From positions 1 to 29,373 of IMG/VR virus record IMGVR_UViG_3300012936_000108: a stretch of DNA of 29,373 bases; one strand, 5' to 3'. The notes beneath the pieces were generated by a model. It searched no databases. It was not told the origin of the DNA and saw only the letters and a list, made by a program, of their open reading frames with translations. A program made the translations under genes and the position numbers. Within the stretch, counting starts at the first letter, position 1, and every line of letters begins with the position of its first letter. The stretch comes from a virus. Positions 14,996-23,111 of the stretch are shown here, in pieces.

Positions 14996-17900
14996 TTATT
15001 GGGCCCCTTTATAAATTATTGTTCTAGTACGATATTCATCTGATGTTATGCTTCCTGCTCCACCATCCGCATCTTTTATTCTAAACCTAGCCTCTATAAC
15101 TATTGCTGCTCTATTATCACCGCTACTATTATAAGTTGCATTACCAGGCATCATGGAGGGGGCAAATGCAGCTGTTTGGTATGTACAATACTTTAGTTTT
15201 GGTTCAGCAGTAGGGTTTTGTATTGTCCAAGAATCAGCACCTTTTAATTTTTCTTTAAATTGAGTATCACCATTTTTCCAGCCTATATCCCACACCCTAC
15301 CAGTATCTTTTTGAAACTTACAAGTGTTAGCAACAGGGGTTTCTATAAGCTCGTATTTTAAACCTGCCAATCTATTGTTAGGATTGCTTACACTCCCATC
15401 ACTATTTCTATAATTATTATCACCATCACTAACATCACCTGATGGAACACTACCATTTGTGGTTTGAGCAAACTGAACTAACCAAGGACCAATACCATTC
15501 GTGTCTCTAGTGTCGCAAAGATCGTTCCAATCATCTTGTGCCCATACCACACAGTTAAATGAGTTACTTGCTGATTGGGTATTAACCGTGAATTCTGGGT
15601 TATTTGGATTTGCACTAGAAGAATCATTTCTCGTAAAAGCATCACTTCCAACAAAGTTTCTTAATGGAGTAACACTAGTTACTCCTCCGCTACAACCGGT
15701 TGGTGGCAGATCTGGAGCACGTGGCGTAGAAGGTTTAGGGCGGCAGTGAGTAAGTCTTTTTATAACTGGTTTTTCATTATTAATATAAACTTGTGGTTTT
15801 GAAACAGCAACGTCAACGTTAGGATCACTAGTATCAGTTATTCTAAAGTTAACAGTGAAAGGGTTGTTTTCAGCTGCAAAGCTAGTATATGCTAGCTTAT
15901 TATCTACTACCAATCCAAACTCTGGTGGTTGACCTACTACAGAACTTTTAACTACTTTTAATGCTGTTGGTGCATAGTAAGTATCACCAGCAAAACCAGT
16001 CATACTTTCAACGTTTACTTCAAGTGTTTCACTATCCATAGTTGCACCATCTTCATCTACAACTACAAATTGTTGGTTGCTTACTAATTCACCGCTATCT
16101 TTAGACTCAGGCCAAGTTACGCTAAAAGGAGATAAACCACCAGCGGTAGCTACACAAGGAGATTGGTTACAGTTATTGTTGTTAGCTATTATTTGTGGCG
16201 TTCCTGATGGAGGTGCAAATGGCGCTACGTCGTCTTGTGTTGATTCTAAATTTTCTTCGTAATACCAACAAGTTAAAGCGCCTGCAAATGAAGATTGATA
16301 TAGCTTACCTGGCGTAGCACCAGAAGGCATGTCACTCCTTAAGAAAATCCAAGTTGCTTGACCTAAACTCTCTATAATTAAAGGATCACAGAAAGTTATT
16401 TTAGATGCAAAAACAGCATCTTCTGGTGGACAAGAATCTCTACCTGCTATATCTCCATCATCTACTAAAGGTGATTCGTTATCGTATATTATAGGTATTT
16501 CACTTGAAAAACTATATGTTCTACCAGCGTAAGTAAATGCTGGTGATAATGATACTAATGGATTAATACTATAAACAGTAGATTTTTCAGGAAATAAAGC
16601 ATCATCACAAGTAGTATACTTATAACCTGTAGCTGCTGATGGCGGAACCGCATCTGGGTCTGTTGGTGAAACACCCTGAGAAGGTGGACCACCAGCTATT
16701 AAGTTGTTTAAATCTGAAACTAAACCACTAGTAGAGGTTTCCCAAAATATTTCTATTTTAGATTCAACAGGCTTAACCTCAAAACAGGCAAACAAAGAGT
16801 TCTTACTTGTTTTGTATGGTTCTATACCTAGAGATTCACCGTCAGCCATACCTAATATTATACACGTAGGATTGTTAGATGCTGACCATATACCTTGAGA
16901 TGTAGGGTATTCGTTTTGTTCTGTTTGAGCGGCAACTTGCATACCTAAGTCTGTCATCTTACCATACGCCGATATAGAAGCTCCTTTTTGACCTAAATAA
17001 AATTGATTAGCATAAGCTCTAGTTTCACCAGCAGATTTATAAGCTCCTACTCTAGGGTATAATATTGAGTTGCTTGTTCCAAATTGCGTTTGAAGAGGTG
17101 ATACTTCTGTTAAGTCAGCAGGAACCTTATTAACATTATCAGATATTAGACTAGTAACGTTAAAGTTGTTGTAGTTAACTCCGCTACCATAACCACCTGT
17201 TACAACTTGAGCCTCTGTATTTATATCAGTTACTTGACCTAAGAATACATTGTAAAAATCTTGTGCTTGCTGCTTAACAACAACCTTGTACGCGTGCCAA
17301 CCTAAAACATTTCCTTGGCTTTCAAAAGTTAAAACAGCTCCATCTTGGTAATTAGTATTACCTAAACCTTGAACGTAAACTCCATCTTCGTTAGGATCAT
17401 CTTGTCCTATTTTAACTTGACTTACTATTGATCTCTTTATTCCTTCGTCCTCTGTCAACCCACTAACTATGTCACCAACAGATATGTTACCGTACCTGTC
17501 TGAGTCATCAAAACCGTTTAACTGTATATTTCCATCGTTTTCAGTACTGTCAACAATCTTGCTGTAAGTAAGAGGTTTATAAAGACCAGGGTATCCAGGT
17601 TCATCTAGTCTCTCTGATGGTATTCCTTTTCTAAATAATACTTTTATAGAATCACCTCTCCACTCTGACACGTTAAACGTATCTTCTTCCGCGTAGGGAT
17701 GGTAAGTGGTTGACGCATCGAAAATTTCATTTACATCTGCTATGTTTACGCTAACTTGAGATGAAGAAAATTCAGAAAGAATTACGTCAGATTGTCTACC
17801 ATATCTATCAGATAATACTATTCCAACCTGATAACTTCTGTTCTGCTTAACAGTATGTTGAGGATAAGCTATAGCTGGAAGACTGGTTAGTCTATCAACT

Positions 17901-19837
17901 TGAGGAAAATCTTCAGCAGGTGTGTCGTAGGTTCCTGGTTTATATTTTTCAGATATTCTAACATTATATCCAATGTCTTTAGGTGGAGTATGCTTGTCTA
18001 TTATATTACCATATATTATTCTATTACCAGCTATAGACTGACTTTTAGCCCTAACAGGTACTTTATCGAATACTCTTATAGTTTCGCTTTCTGGCAAAAC
18101 CTTAAATGGTTTTTTAGATTGGTAATTAAAATTAAATACGTTAGTGTCGTTTTGAGAGAAAGAATCTTCATCAATAGATATACTTTCTAAAACGTATATA
18201 GCTAGACCACCATCATGATACAATACATCAACTTCTTTTACTTTAAGTTTGTCCTTTAATTCGTTACACTTATACTCAAAAGGTATTTGAATGTTAACAT
18301 TGTTAACTGAGTTTTCAAAAGATTGTATAACTGTAGAACTTGCTATAGCAATAGATTGATCAGTATCTTCGTATATAATCTCTTCCGGATCATCATCTTT
18401 TCCAGGTATTGCTAGTGTTCCCTCTGTCACTATATAGCCATTTTGCTTTGGTATAAAAGCTGGCTGCGTAAAAGGTGATATTAAAGAATATTCACCATCG
18501 TCAAACTTAAACCTGTAAGCAAACCTTACAAACTTATTACTTAATAAATCTTGATCACCAGGCCAGTTACCTGTATAGTTAGGATTTTGATAACCTATAT
18601 ACATTGAATCACCAGGTGATATATTAGTATTGTCGTCGGTGCCTATATCTCTATTAACAATAATTTGCATGCTAGTTATTCTACCGTCTGTAGAACTTCT
18701 ATCAATTACCATACTCTGTATTTCAAGAGGTTTCTCTAAACCAGCTGCTGTTACTTGCATACCAGGTAGTATTTCTTCAGAACTCCAATTTTTTACACTT
18801 ATGTTATAAAAAGTTTGAGAAGAAAACTCAACTTTAGCGTGTGGTTTTAAAAATTCATCATATTGATTTTGACTAGTAGGAAAGCCAAACTTTATAGATT
18901 TTAGATTACCATTGTAGTTAGCTGCGTCAGCGTCATCAAATGGACCTTTAGCTTCTTTAGGATTTTCAGCGTTTGGATCTGTATTTATTCTTATGTAGTA
19001 AAGTGTTAAAATATCATTTATAGGTACAACAAACTTTTCAATTATAAAAGCTCTAAACAGTGGTCTGGAAAAAGATTTCGTACTACTAGGTGAATCCTTT
19101 CTTTTAAAACCTAAAACTTCCATACCTATTTTTAACTTAGGCCATATACTTAAATCGTTTATATAGTAATAAGTAGAATAGTCAGTATAGCCCTGTAAGC
19201 TTCCAGGCCAAGCGTTATCCCACCATTCTATATTTTCTTGATTGTATTGATTTGTTATTTCTATCTCATCTTTTAATATGGGTGTTTTATATGGGTAGTA
19301 TTTTGCCACGGACAGGTGGTCTTCATTGTAGTAATAATTAGGTTGCTCAATAGCTGTTTTCCAATTTATTTTTCTAGGTTGATTTCTATTATCGGTAAAA
19401 TAAAGTAGATCTTCTAACATGTCTACACCTAACACTTTATGTGTTTTAGAAAAGTTTAGAAACCTTCCACTAACTAAAACTATTGGTTCATCTCCAATTT
19501 TTAAATAAACTATAAAGCAGTTAGCACCTAACGGCGCTGGGTTGCTTAAGTTGTCTTCAGATTCATCAGTGTAGTCTGTTAAAAAGAATATAACAGAGTT
19601 TTCAACCTCACTTTTGACGTAGCCTATTATTGATAAGTTTTCTAAATTAGAACCTGGTACTATTTCTTTTTCTAAAGAGTTACCTAGTATATTTTCCAAA
19701 GCACCAACGTCATCGCCCTCAGATCTACTTATATTAACGTTTAAAGCATCTCTATATTCACCTGCTGATAGAAGCCTGTCATCTAAGTCTTTGTTCATTT
19801 TTGATTGAACAAAGTTATTTTTCATCTGTGGAGCCAT
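14996..19837 (-). CDS. Large tail structural protein (nozzle/muzzle-like, part 1)
   Basis: A 1613-residue virion protein. The N-terminus (SKMNKDLDDRLLSAGEYRDA, then SEGDDVGALENILGN) is a hallmark I associate with large tail proteins of marine phages. Further pieces are RFAYRFKFDDGEYSLISPFT (about residues 434-453), a beta-rich core with YQVGIVLSDRYGRQSDVILS (about 668-687), and PVESKIEIFWETSTSGL (about 1023-1039). After about residue 1045 the chain changes: it is rich in Pro, Ser, Asn and Cys and looks like Ig- or cadherin-like beta domains (GLVVDNKLAYTSFAAENNPF), ending in a Cys-containing region. A tail-nozzle role by analogy to crAss-like muzzle proteins is inference; a tail-fibre base is an alternative. 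No membrane segment or enzyme motif is seen. It is followed 15 bases later by its probable partner. Confidence 0.72.
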   Translation of the reverse strand: MAPQMKNNFVQSKMNKDLDDRLLSAGEYRDALNVNISRSEGDDVGALENILGNSLEKEIVPGSNLENLSIIGYVKSEVENSVIFFLTDYTDESEDNLSNPAPLGANCFIVYLKIGDEPIVLVSGRFLNFSKTHKVLGVDMLEDLLYFTDNRNQPRKINWKTAIEQPNYYYNEDHLSVAKYYPYKTPILKDEIEITNQYNQENIEWWDNAWPGSLQGYTDYSTYYYINDLSIWPKLKIGMEVLGFKRKDSPSSTKSFSRPLFRAFIIEKFVVPINDILTLYYIRINTDPNAENPKEAKGPFDDADAANYNGNLKSIKFGFPTSQNQYDEFLKPHAKVEFSSQTFYNISVKNWSSEEILPGMQVTAAGLEKPLEIQSMVIDRSSTDGRITSMQIIVNRDIGTDDNTNISPGDSMYIGYQNPNYTGNWPGDQDLLSNKFVRFAYRFKFDDGEYSLISPFTQPAFIPKQNGYIVTEGTLAIPGKDDDPEEIIYEDTDQSIAIASSTVIQSFENSVNNVNIQIPFEYKCNELKDKLKVKEVDVLYHDGGLAIYVLESISIDEDSFSQNDTNVFNFNYQSKKPFKVLPESETIRVFDKVPVRAKSQSIAGNRIIYGNIIDKHTPPKDIGYNVRISEKYKPGTYDTPAEDFPQVDRLTSLPAIAYPQHTVKQNRSYQVGIVLSDRYGRQSDVILSEFSSSQVSVNIADVNEIFDASTTYHPYAEEDTFNVSEWRGDSIKVLFRKGIPSERLDEPGYPGLYKPLTYSKIVDSTENDGNIQLNGFDDSDRYGNISVGDIVSGLTEDEGIKRSIVSQVKIGQDDPNEDGVYVQGLGNTNYQDGAVLTFESQGNVLGWHAYKVVVKQQAQDFYNVFLGQVTDINTEAQVVTGGYGSGVNYNNFNVTSLISDNVNKVPADLTEVSPLQTQFGTSNSILYPRVGAYKSAGETRAYANQFYLGQKGASISAYGKMTDLGMQVAAQTEQNEYPTSQGIWSASNNPTCIILGMADGESLGIEPYKTSKNSLFACFEVKPVESKIEIFWETSTSGLVSDLNNLIAGGPPSQGVSPTDPDAVPPSAATGYKYTTCDDALFPEKSTVYSINPLVSLSPAFTYAGRTYSFSSEIPIIYDNESPLVDDGDIAGRDSCPPEDAVFASKITFCDPLIIESLGQATWIFLRSDMPSGATPGKLYQSSFAGALTCWYYEENLESTQDDVAPFAPPSGTPQIIANNNNCNQSPCVATAGGLSPFSVTWPESKDSGELVSNQQFVVVDEDGATMDSETLEVNVESMTGFAGDTYYAPTALKVVKSSVVGQPPEFGLVVDNKLAYTSFAAENNPFTVNFRITDTSDPNVDVAVSKPQVYINNEKPVIKRLTHCRPKPSTPRAPDLPPTGCSGGVTSVTPLRNFVGSDAFTRNDSSSANPNNPEFTVNTQSASNSFNCVVWAQDDWNDLCDTRDTNGIGPWLVQFAQTTNGSVPSGDVSDGDNNYRNSDGSVSNPNNRLAGLKYELIETPVANTCKFQKDTGRVWDIGWKNGDTQFKEKLKGADSWTIQNPTAEPKLKYCTYQTAAFAPSMMPGNATYNSSGDNRAAIVIEARFRIKDADGGAGSITSDEYRTRTIIYKGAQ

Positions 19838-19839
19838 AT

Positions 19840-21012
19840 TTAATATTTAATTTGCTTCGACTTTCCTCTAAATACTTGAACTATTTCGTTTAGCTTAATA
19901 TTCTGCAACCTTATTTTAGCATTTCTTAACTGAGCTGATCTATCTCTTTTAAATCTTTGAACAAGATACTCTGGAATGTTAGCTCTAGTAGACAATATAG
20001 AATAAGCTATATGCATGTACATTGCTTGTTCCGCCATTTTAGGTATTTTAACATCGCCATCTTTTGCTAAACCATCTGATATGTATTCTATTAATACAGT
20101 TCTTCCAGCTATATTACTAGAAAAACTAAACTTACCTGTTCTTTTATTAATATTAAACCAACCATTTTTTTGAGCATATTGAGGTTCTAAACCATATCTT
20201 TGACCATAGTTCATTTTCCACCAGTCGTAATCATATACATAAGTGTTGTCATCTAACCTGTCTCCAGATATATTATCAGGATTATTTCTTTTCCATCTTT
20301 GCTCTATTTTAGATTGAGCAGCGAGCAGATTTGATTCCAAGTTGTCTTGAGCAGGAACTCCTTCGTCATCTTGAAGAGGAAGCTCAGTTGGTGAAGTTGT
20401 TAAATTGTTAGTAGGATATATAGTTCTTTGAACACCTGACTCATCTATCCAAGAACACCTAACATAATTAACATAATCTTGAGGTATTATAATGGATAAG
20501 CTAGGTGGTACTGTCACCTCTTGAGACTTAATACTTTTTAGTGTGTCGTAGCTAAACTCTTGTAAACCTCTTTTCGCGTGCCATATAACGTCACTTCTTT
20601 TAACTCTACTTATTAACTTACCATCTCCTACATACGCGAATATAAAATTATTAACAATGTCAACTAAAGGTATATATTCATAACTACCGTAGTTAGATTC
20701 TAAAGATGGTTGATTTAACTCGACAACAACTATATCACCAATTTGAAAATCAAATGTAGGATTACCAGTGTCTGTGCGAAACAAAACTGTGTTAGGATAA
20801 CTAAGTGAAAGTCTTTCAGGTTCTATATTTATAACTTGATCTTCTCTTAACACAGTTACTGAAAAATTAATATTAGAAACACCAAATATAGTGTCTACTA
20901 AATTAGTATTAAAAGTGCACTTAAATTTAAGAAATTGTGGTGTAGTATCTTGAACTACGAATTTTTGTTGACCAGAATAATACTGAGCGTTAGTTTCTTT
21001 TAGTAGTGCCAT
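19840..21012 (-). CDS. Probable tail/neck ring (connector) protein 2
   Basis: A 390-residue protein with a beta-rich N-terminal third (residues 1-110) and then a conserved-looking block, FAYVGDGKLISRVKRSDV and HAKRGLQEFSYDTLKSIKSQ, followed by EVTVPPSLSIIIPQDYVNYV. This block recalls a structural protein seen between capsid and large tail genes in uncultured marine and crAss-like phages. The role is plausibly similar to tail-tubular or P22 gp4-type adaptors, though I cannot demonstrate the fold. The basic, helical C-terminus (RFKRDRSAQLRNAKIRLQNI) could contact DNA or neighbouring rings. It is packed 3 bases after the previous gene and 2 bases before the next, so it is surely part of one transcript with them. 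Confidence 0.75.
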   Translation of the reverse strand: MALLKETNAQYYSGQQKFVVQDTTPQFLKFKCTFNTNLVDTIFGVSNINFSVTVLREDQVINIEPERLSLSYPNTVLFRTDTGNPTFDFQIGDIVVVELNQPSLESNYGSYEYIPLVDIVNNFIFAYVGDGKLISRVKRSDVIWHAKRGLQEFSYDTLKSIKSQEVTVPPSLSIIIPQDYVNYVRCSWIDESGVQRTIYPTNNLTTSPTELPLQDDEGVPAQDNLESNLLAAQSKIEQRWKRNNPDNISGDRLDDNTYVYDYDWWKMNYGQRYGLEPQYAQKNGWFNINKRTGKFSFSSNIAGRTVLIEYISDGLAKDGDVKIPKMAEQAMYMHIAYSILSTRANIPEYLVQRFKRDRSAQLRNAKIRLQNIKLNEIVQVFRGKSKQIKY

Positions 21013-21015
21013 TTC

Positions 21016-21798
21016 TTATGCTTTTTTATTTGCTTCATTAGCTTGGAGTTCTCCAGCAGCAGCTTGAATTATTGTAGGATCTTTAACAACAACTCCAGCG
21101 TATTTAAGTATTTCAAGTATAACCTCTGATTGTAGATTATCACTTATTTCAAAATCTTGAGAAGAGCCTCCTATTATTGGGTTGCTACCAGTGTATACTT
21201 TATCCCAAACGTATTGACCTAAATCACCTACAGCGTAAGCCCATACAACGTCCTGTGGCTTTCTTACGTAATTAAATGTAACATCACCAGCTTCTGGAGA
21301 ATACCTTGGAGATCTAGGAAATACTGTTAATTCGTTTTTTTGGTAAGTTGCTATAGGAAAATCTAGTGACGGTTGTAATATTGGAGATAATAATTGTTGA
21401 TTAAATTCTCTTTTATCTAGTATTTCTATTTCTGGACTAGAATCCACCGCTGTAAAATAAACAGAACCTAATCTATATACACTAGGTTTAGGAGGTGAAG
21501 AGCTAGCACCAGGTTCTCTGTAAATAGTAACATTGTTAGTACCACCAACAACAGCTGACGCAATGTTTGTCTCTTCAAATATTTGAATCTCATCGTAAGC
21601 TTGATCTATTTTAGAAGCAAACTCTGTTTCTAATTCAGGCATTCTTAAAAACTGAGAGTAGTTGTCAAACATTTTTTCAAACATTTCAAGCTGCACTTGA
21701 GTTGCTATTTTGTTGAACTCATCTGGCGTTAAGTATCCTCTTTGCTCTTTGTTCATTATACTTAATACCGTAGTGTATACAGTGTTAACGTTTATCAT
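21016..21798 (-). CDS. Probable head-tail connector / ring protein 1
   Basis: A 260-residue protein, first gene after the second terminator. The N-terminus (TVYTTVLSIMNKEQRGYLTP, then EFNKIATQVQLEMFEKMF) is helical and matches, from memory, a family sitting between capsid and tail genes in marine and crAss-like phages. There it is treated as a portal-proximal ring or adaptor. The middle is beta-rich (IATYQKNELTVFPRSP, VTFNYVRKPQDVVWAY) and the C-terminus is helical and Ala-rich. The leader is AAACCCGTAAAT, without a Shine-Dalgarno sequence. It is followed after 3 bases by another connector-like gene. A structural role in the neck is likely; the exact position in the particle is inference. Confidence 0.75.
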   Translation of the reverse strand: MINVNTVYTTVLSIMNKEQRGYLTPDEFNKIATQVQLEMFEKMFDNYSQFLRMPELETEFASKIDQAYDEIQIFEETNIASAVVGGTNNVTIYREPGASSSPPKPSVYRLGSVYFTAVDSSPEIEILDKREFNQQLLSPILQPSLDFPIATYQKNELTVFPRSPRYSPEAGDVTFNYVRKPQDVVWAYAVGDLGQYVWDKVYTGSNPIIGGSSQDFEISDNLQSEVILEILKYAGVVVKDPTIIQAAAGELQANEANKKA

Positions 21799-21810
21799 AT
21801 TTACGGGTTT

Positions 21811-21838
21811 AAAAAAAGGCGGCGAATAGCCGCCTTAA
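21811..21838 (-). terminator. Intrinsic terminator between the 254-residue gene and the first connector gene
   Basis: A perfect inverted repeat, AAGGCGGC, loop TATTC, GCCGCCTT, is followed on the minus strand by a run of T that makes seven in total. This is a textbook rho-independent terminator for leftward transcripts. It lies 12 bases upstream of the ATG of the first connector gene, so downstream genes depend on read-through or on a promoter inside the preceding gene. Confidence 0.93.
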
Positions 21839-21851
21839 TTATTATCACTTG

Positions 21852-22616
21852 TTATTTGAGTTTTTTCTCTATTGACTTAAAAACCTCTATACCTTCGTCT
21901 GTTTTTAACCAAGACGACATAGCTGAGTATGGGTTTTCGTCAAAAGGCACGTTCATTAATTTTCTACCATTTGATCCCCATTTAAAAGATCTTTGATCAC
22001 TAGATAGTTTAATTATACCTCTTTCAGCAGCTACAATACATAAGTTTCTTAACTGTAAATCTTCGTCTTGAGCTAAGTCTATGAATAAAGCTGGGTTTCT
22101 TCTAGCAAACAATAGAGCATCTCTTTTAAGTTCTTTAGAACTCATCTTAGATACATTATTTCCTAACTCTGTTCTCATTATAGCTTCCATAAAGTCTACA
22201 TCCATTTGAACAGCCATGTTCATTGCAACAACTTGAAGTTCTAAGTCCTCTGTTTGAACTTTAGCTACCTCAACAGCATCGTGCTCTTTAAATAATCTAT
22301 TTTTGTGTGGATGTTTTTCTAAAAACTCTTGTAAATTTCTTTTTTCTTTTGGCACGTATAAAAATCCATCTTCAAAAACTATATGTTTTAAAGTTACCTG
22401 TCCTTTTTGTTCATCAACAAAAACTGATTTTTGGTTTGTAGCGTACCTTAATTCTCTTTCATATCCTTTTTCTGGGTCAAACCAAACTAAAGGATACCTT
22501 CTAGTATGCTTACTAGACAATGTAAATGTTAGTGGTGATTGGTTATTAAGTAAATAGTAATGTCTATCTTTATAAATCCACTTGTCTTCTTTTAATTCTT
22601 TTTCTTTTGATTCCAT
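21852..22616 (-). CDS. Conserved-looking phage protein of unknown function, flanked by terminators
   Basis: A 254-residue protein with no enzymatic motif I can see. The N-terminal half is basic and aromatic (YATNQKSVFVDEQKGQ, GFLYVPKEKRNLQEFL). The C-terminal half is helical, with KMSSKELKRDALLFARRNPALFIDLA, then FKWGSNGRKLMNVPFDENP, and ends in a short helix. The pattern recalls an unannotated protein found beside the capsid in marine phages, so it is probably an ordinary member of the head module. A head-completion or nucleic-acid-binding role is possible but unproven. It sits between two strong intrinsic terminators, one about 20 bases before its ATG and one 13 bases after its stop. There is no room for a separate promoter upstream except inside the terminator or the preceding gene. 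Its leader is A/T only. Confidence 0.8.
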   Translation of the reverse strand: MESKEKELKEDKWIYKDRHYYLLNNQSPLTFTLSSKHTRRYPLVWFDPEKGYERELRYATNQKSVFVDEQKGQVTLKHIVFEDGFLYVPKEKRNLQEFLEKHPHKNRLFKEHDAVEVAKVQTEDLELQVVAMNMAVQMDVDFMEAIMRTELGNNVSKMSSKELKRDALLFARRNPALFIDLAQDEDLQLRNLCIVAAERGIIKLSSDQRSFKWGSNGRKLMNVPFDENPYSAMSSWLKTDEGIEVFKSIEKKLK

Positions 22617-22636
22617 AATATAATATATAATAATTT

Positions 22637-22664
22637 AAAAAAGACCCCGCGTTAGCGGGATCTT
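22637..22664 (-). terminator. Intrinsic terminator after the capsid genes
   Basis: On the minus strand the sequence folds as AAGATCCCGC, loop TAAC, GCGGGGTCTT, followed by a T-run ending at 22637. The stem is complete on the minus strand if one U-G wobble is allowed. On the plus strand the same position would be an A-C mismatch, so the hairpin is built for leftward transcripts. It lies 17 bases after the stop of the 132-residue gene and about 20 bases before the ATG of the 254-residue gene. It should end or reduce the capsid transcript. Confidence 0.9.
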
Positions 22665-22681
22665 ATAATTGTTATGAAGGT

Positions 22682-23080
22682 TTATGCTTGTCCTCCGTCT
22701 CCGTCTCCGTCTCCGTCACCATCATCTGCAGGGTTTGCAGGGACAGCAGCGTCAACCAAACCTAGTCCATTCACAGCGCCAGCAGCACCTGAAAGAACTT
22801 GAGATTGAGCAGCTAAAACAGAAGGGGCATTTTTAATGGCCTTCTCTTTTAACGCGGTTAATTGAGCAGATCTTTCTTTTTTCTGCTCTTCGGATCCTTG
22901 CAATCCAGCTATTAGTTGATCTATAGCGTTAAGTGATACAGCTTCTACTTTACAGTAAAATATATCACCATTAGTCATAGTAAACTTCGTAGTGTTTTCA
23001 GGATATGTGTCACCAGCTCCTTCAAAACTCTTTACAACGCCGTGCATTGCTGTTCCGTTATCAGCTCTTAATGTTCCCAT
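22682..23080 (-). CDS. Small head-associated protein with Asp-Gly repeat tail
   Basis: A 132-residue protein 31 bases downstream of the capsid gene and the last gene before a strong terminator. Residues 1-60 look like a small beta-rich domain (KFTMTNGDIFYCKVEAVS). Then come a helical segment with GSEEQKKERSAQL and an Ala/Gly-rich linker. The tail at residues 119-130 is DDGDGDGDGDGG, encoded by a 6-base repeat. Being in the same transcript as the capsid suggests a head decoration, fibre or completion role and high expression, but this is inference. The Asp-Gly tail could bind Ca2+ or simply be flexible. I do not recognise a family with certainty. Confidence 0.75.
   Translation of the reverse strand: MGTLRADNGTAMHGVVKSFEGAGDTYPENTTKFTMTNGDIFYCKVEAVSLNAIDQLIAGLQGSEEQKKERSAQLTALKEKAIKNAPSVLAAQSQVLSGAAGAVNGLGLVDAAVPANPADDGDGDGDGDGGQA
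22693..22717. repeat. Hexanucleotide tandem repeat (tccgtc)n inside a coding region
   Basis: About four copies of a 6-base unit (tccgtc on the plus strand, GACGGA on the coding strand) lie at the 3' end of the 132-residue gene and encode Asp-Gly pairs. Since the unit is six bases, copy-number changes would lengthen or shorten the Asp-Gly tail by two residues per unit without a frameshift. Confidence 0.85.
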
Positions 23081-23111
23081 AATTTCTATATTTTAAAATG
23101 TTAATAATTAA

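Noticed and set aside
21799-22681. The 254-residue gene as a recently acquired moron
   Set aside because: Terminators on both sides suggested it, but there is no promoter room, base composition matches its neighbours, and the protein resembles one I recall as standard beside marine phage capsid genes.
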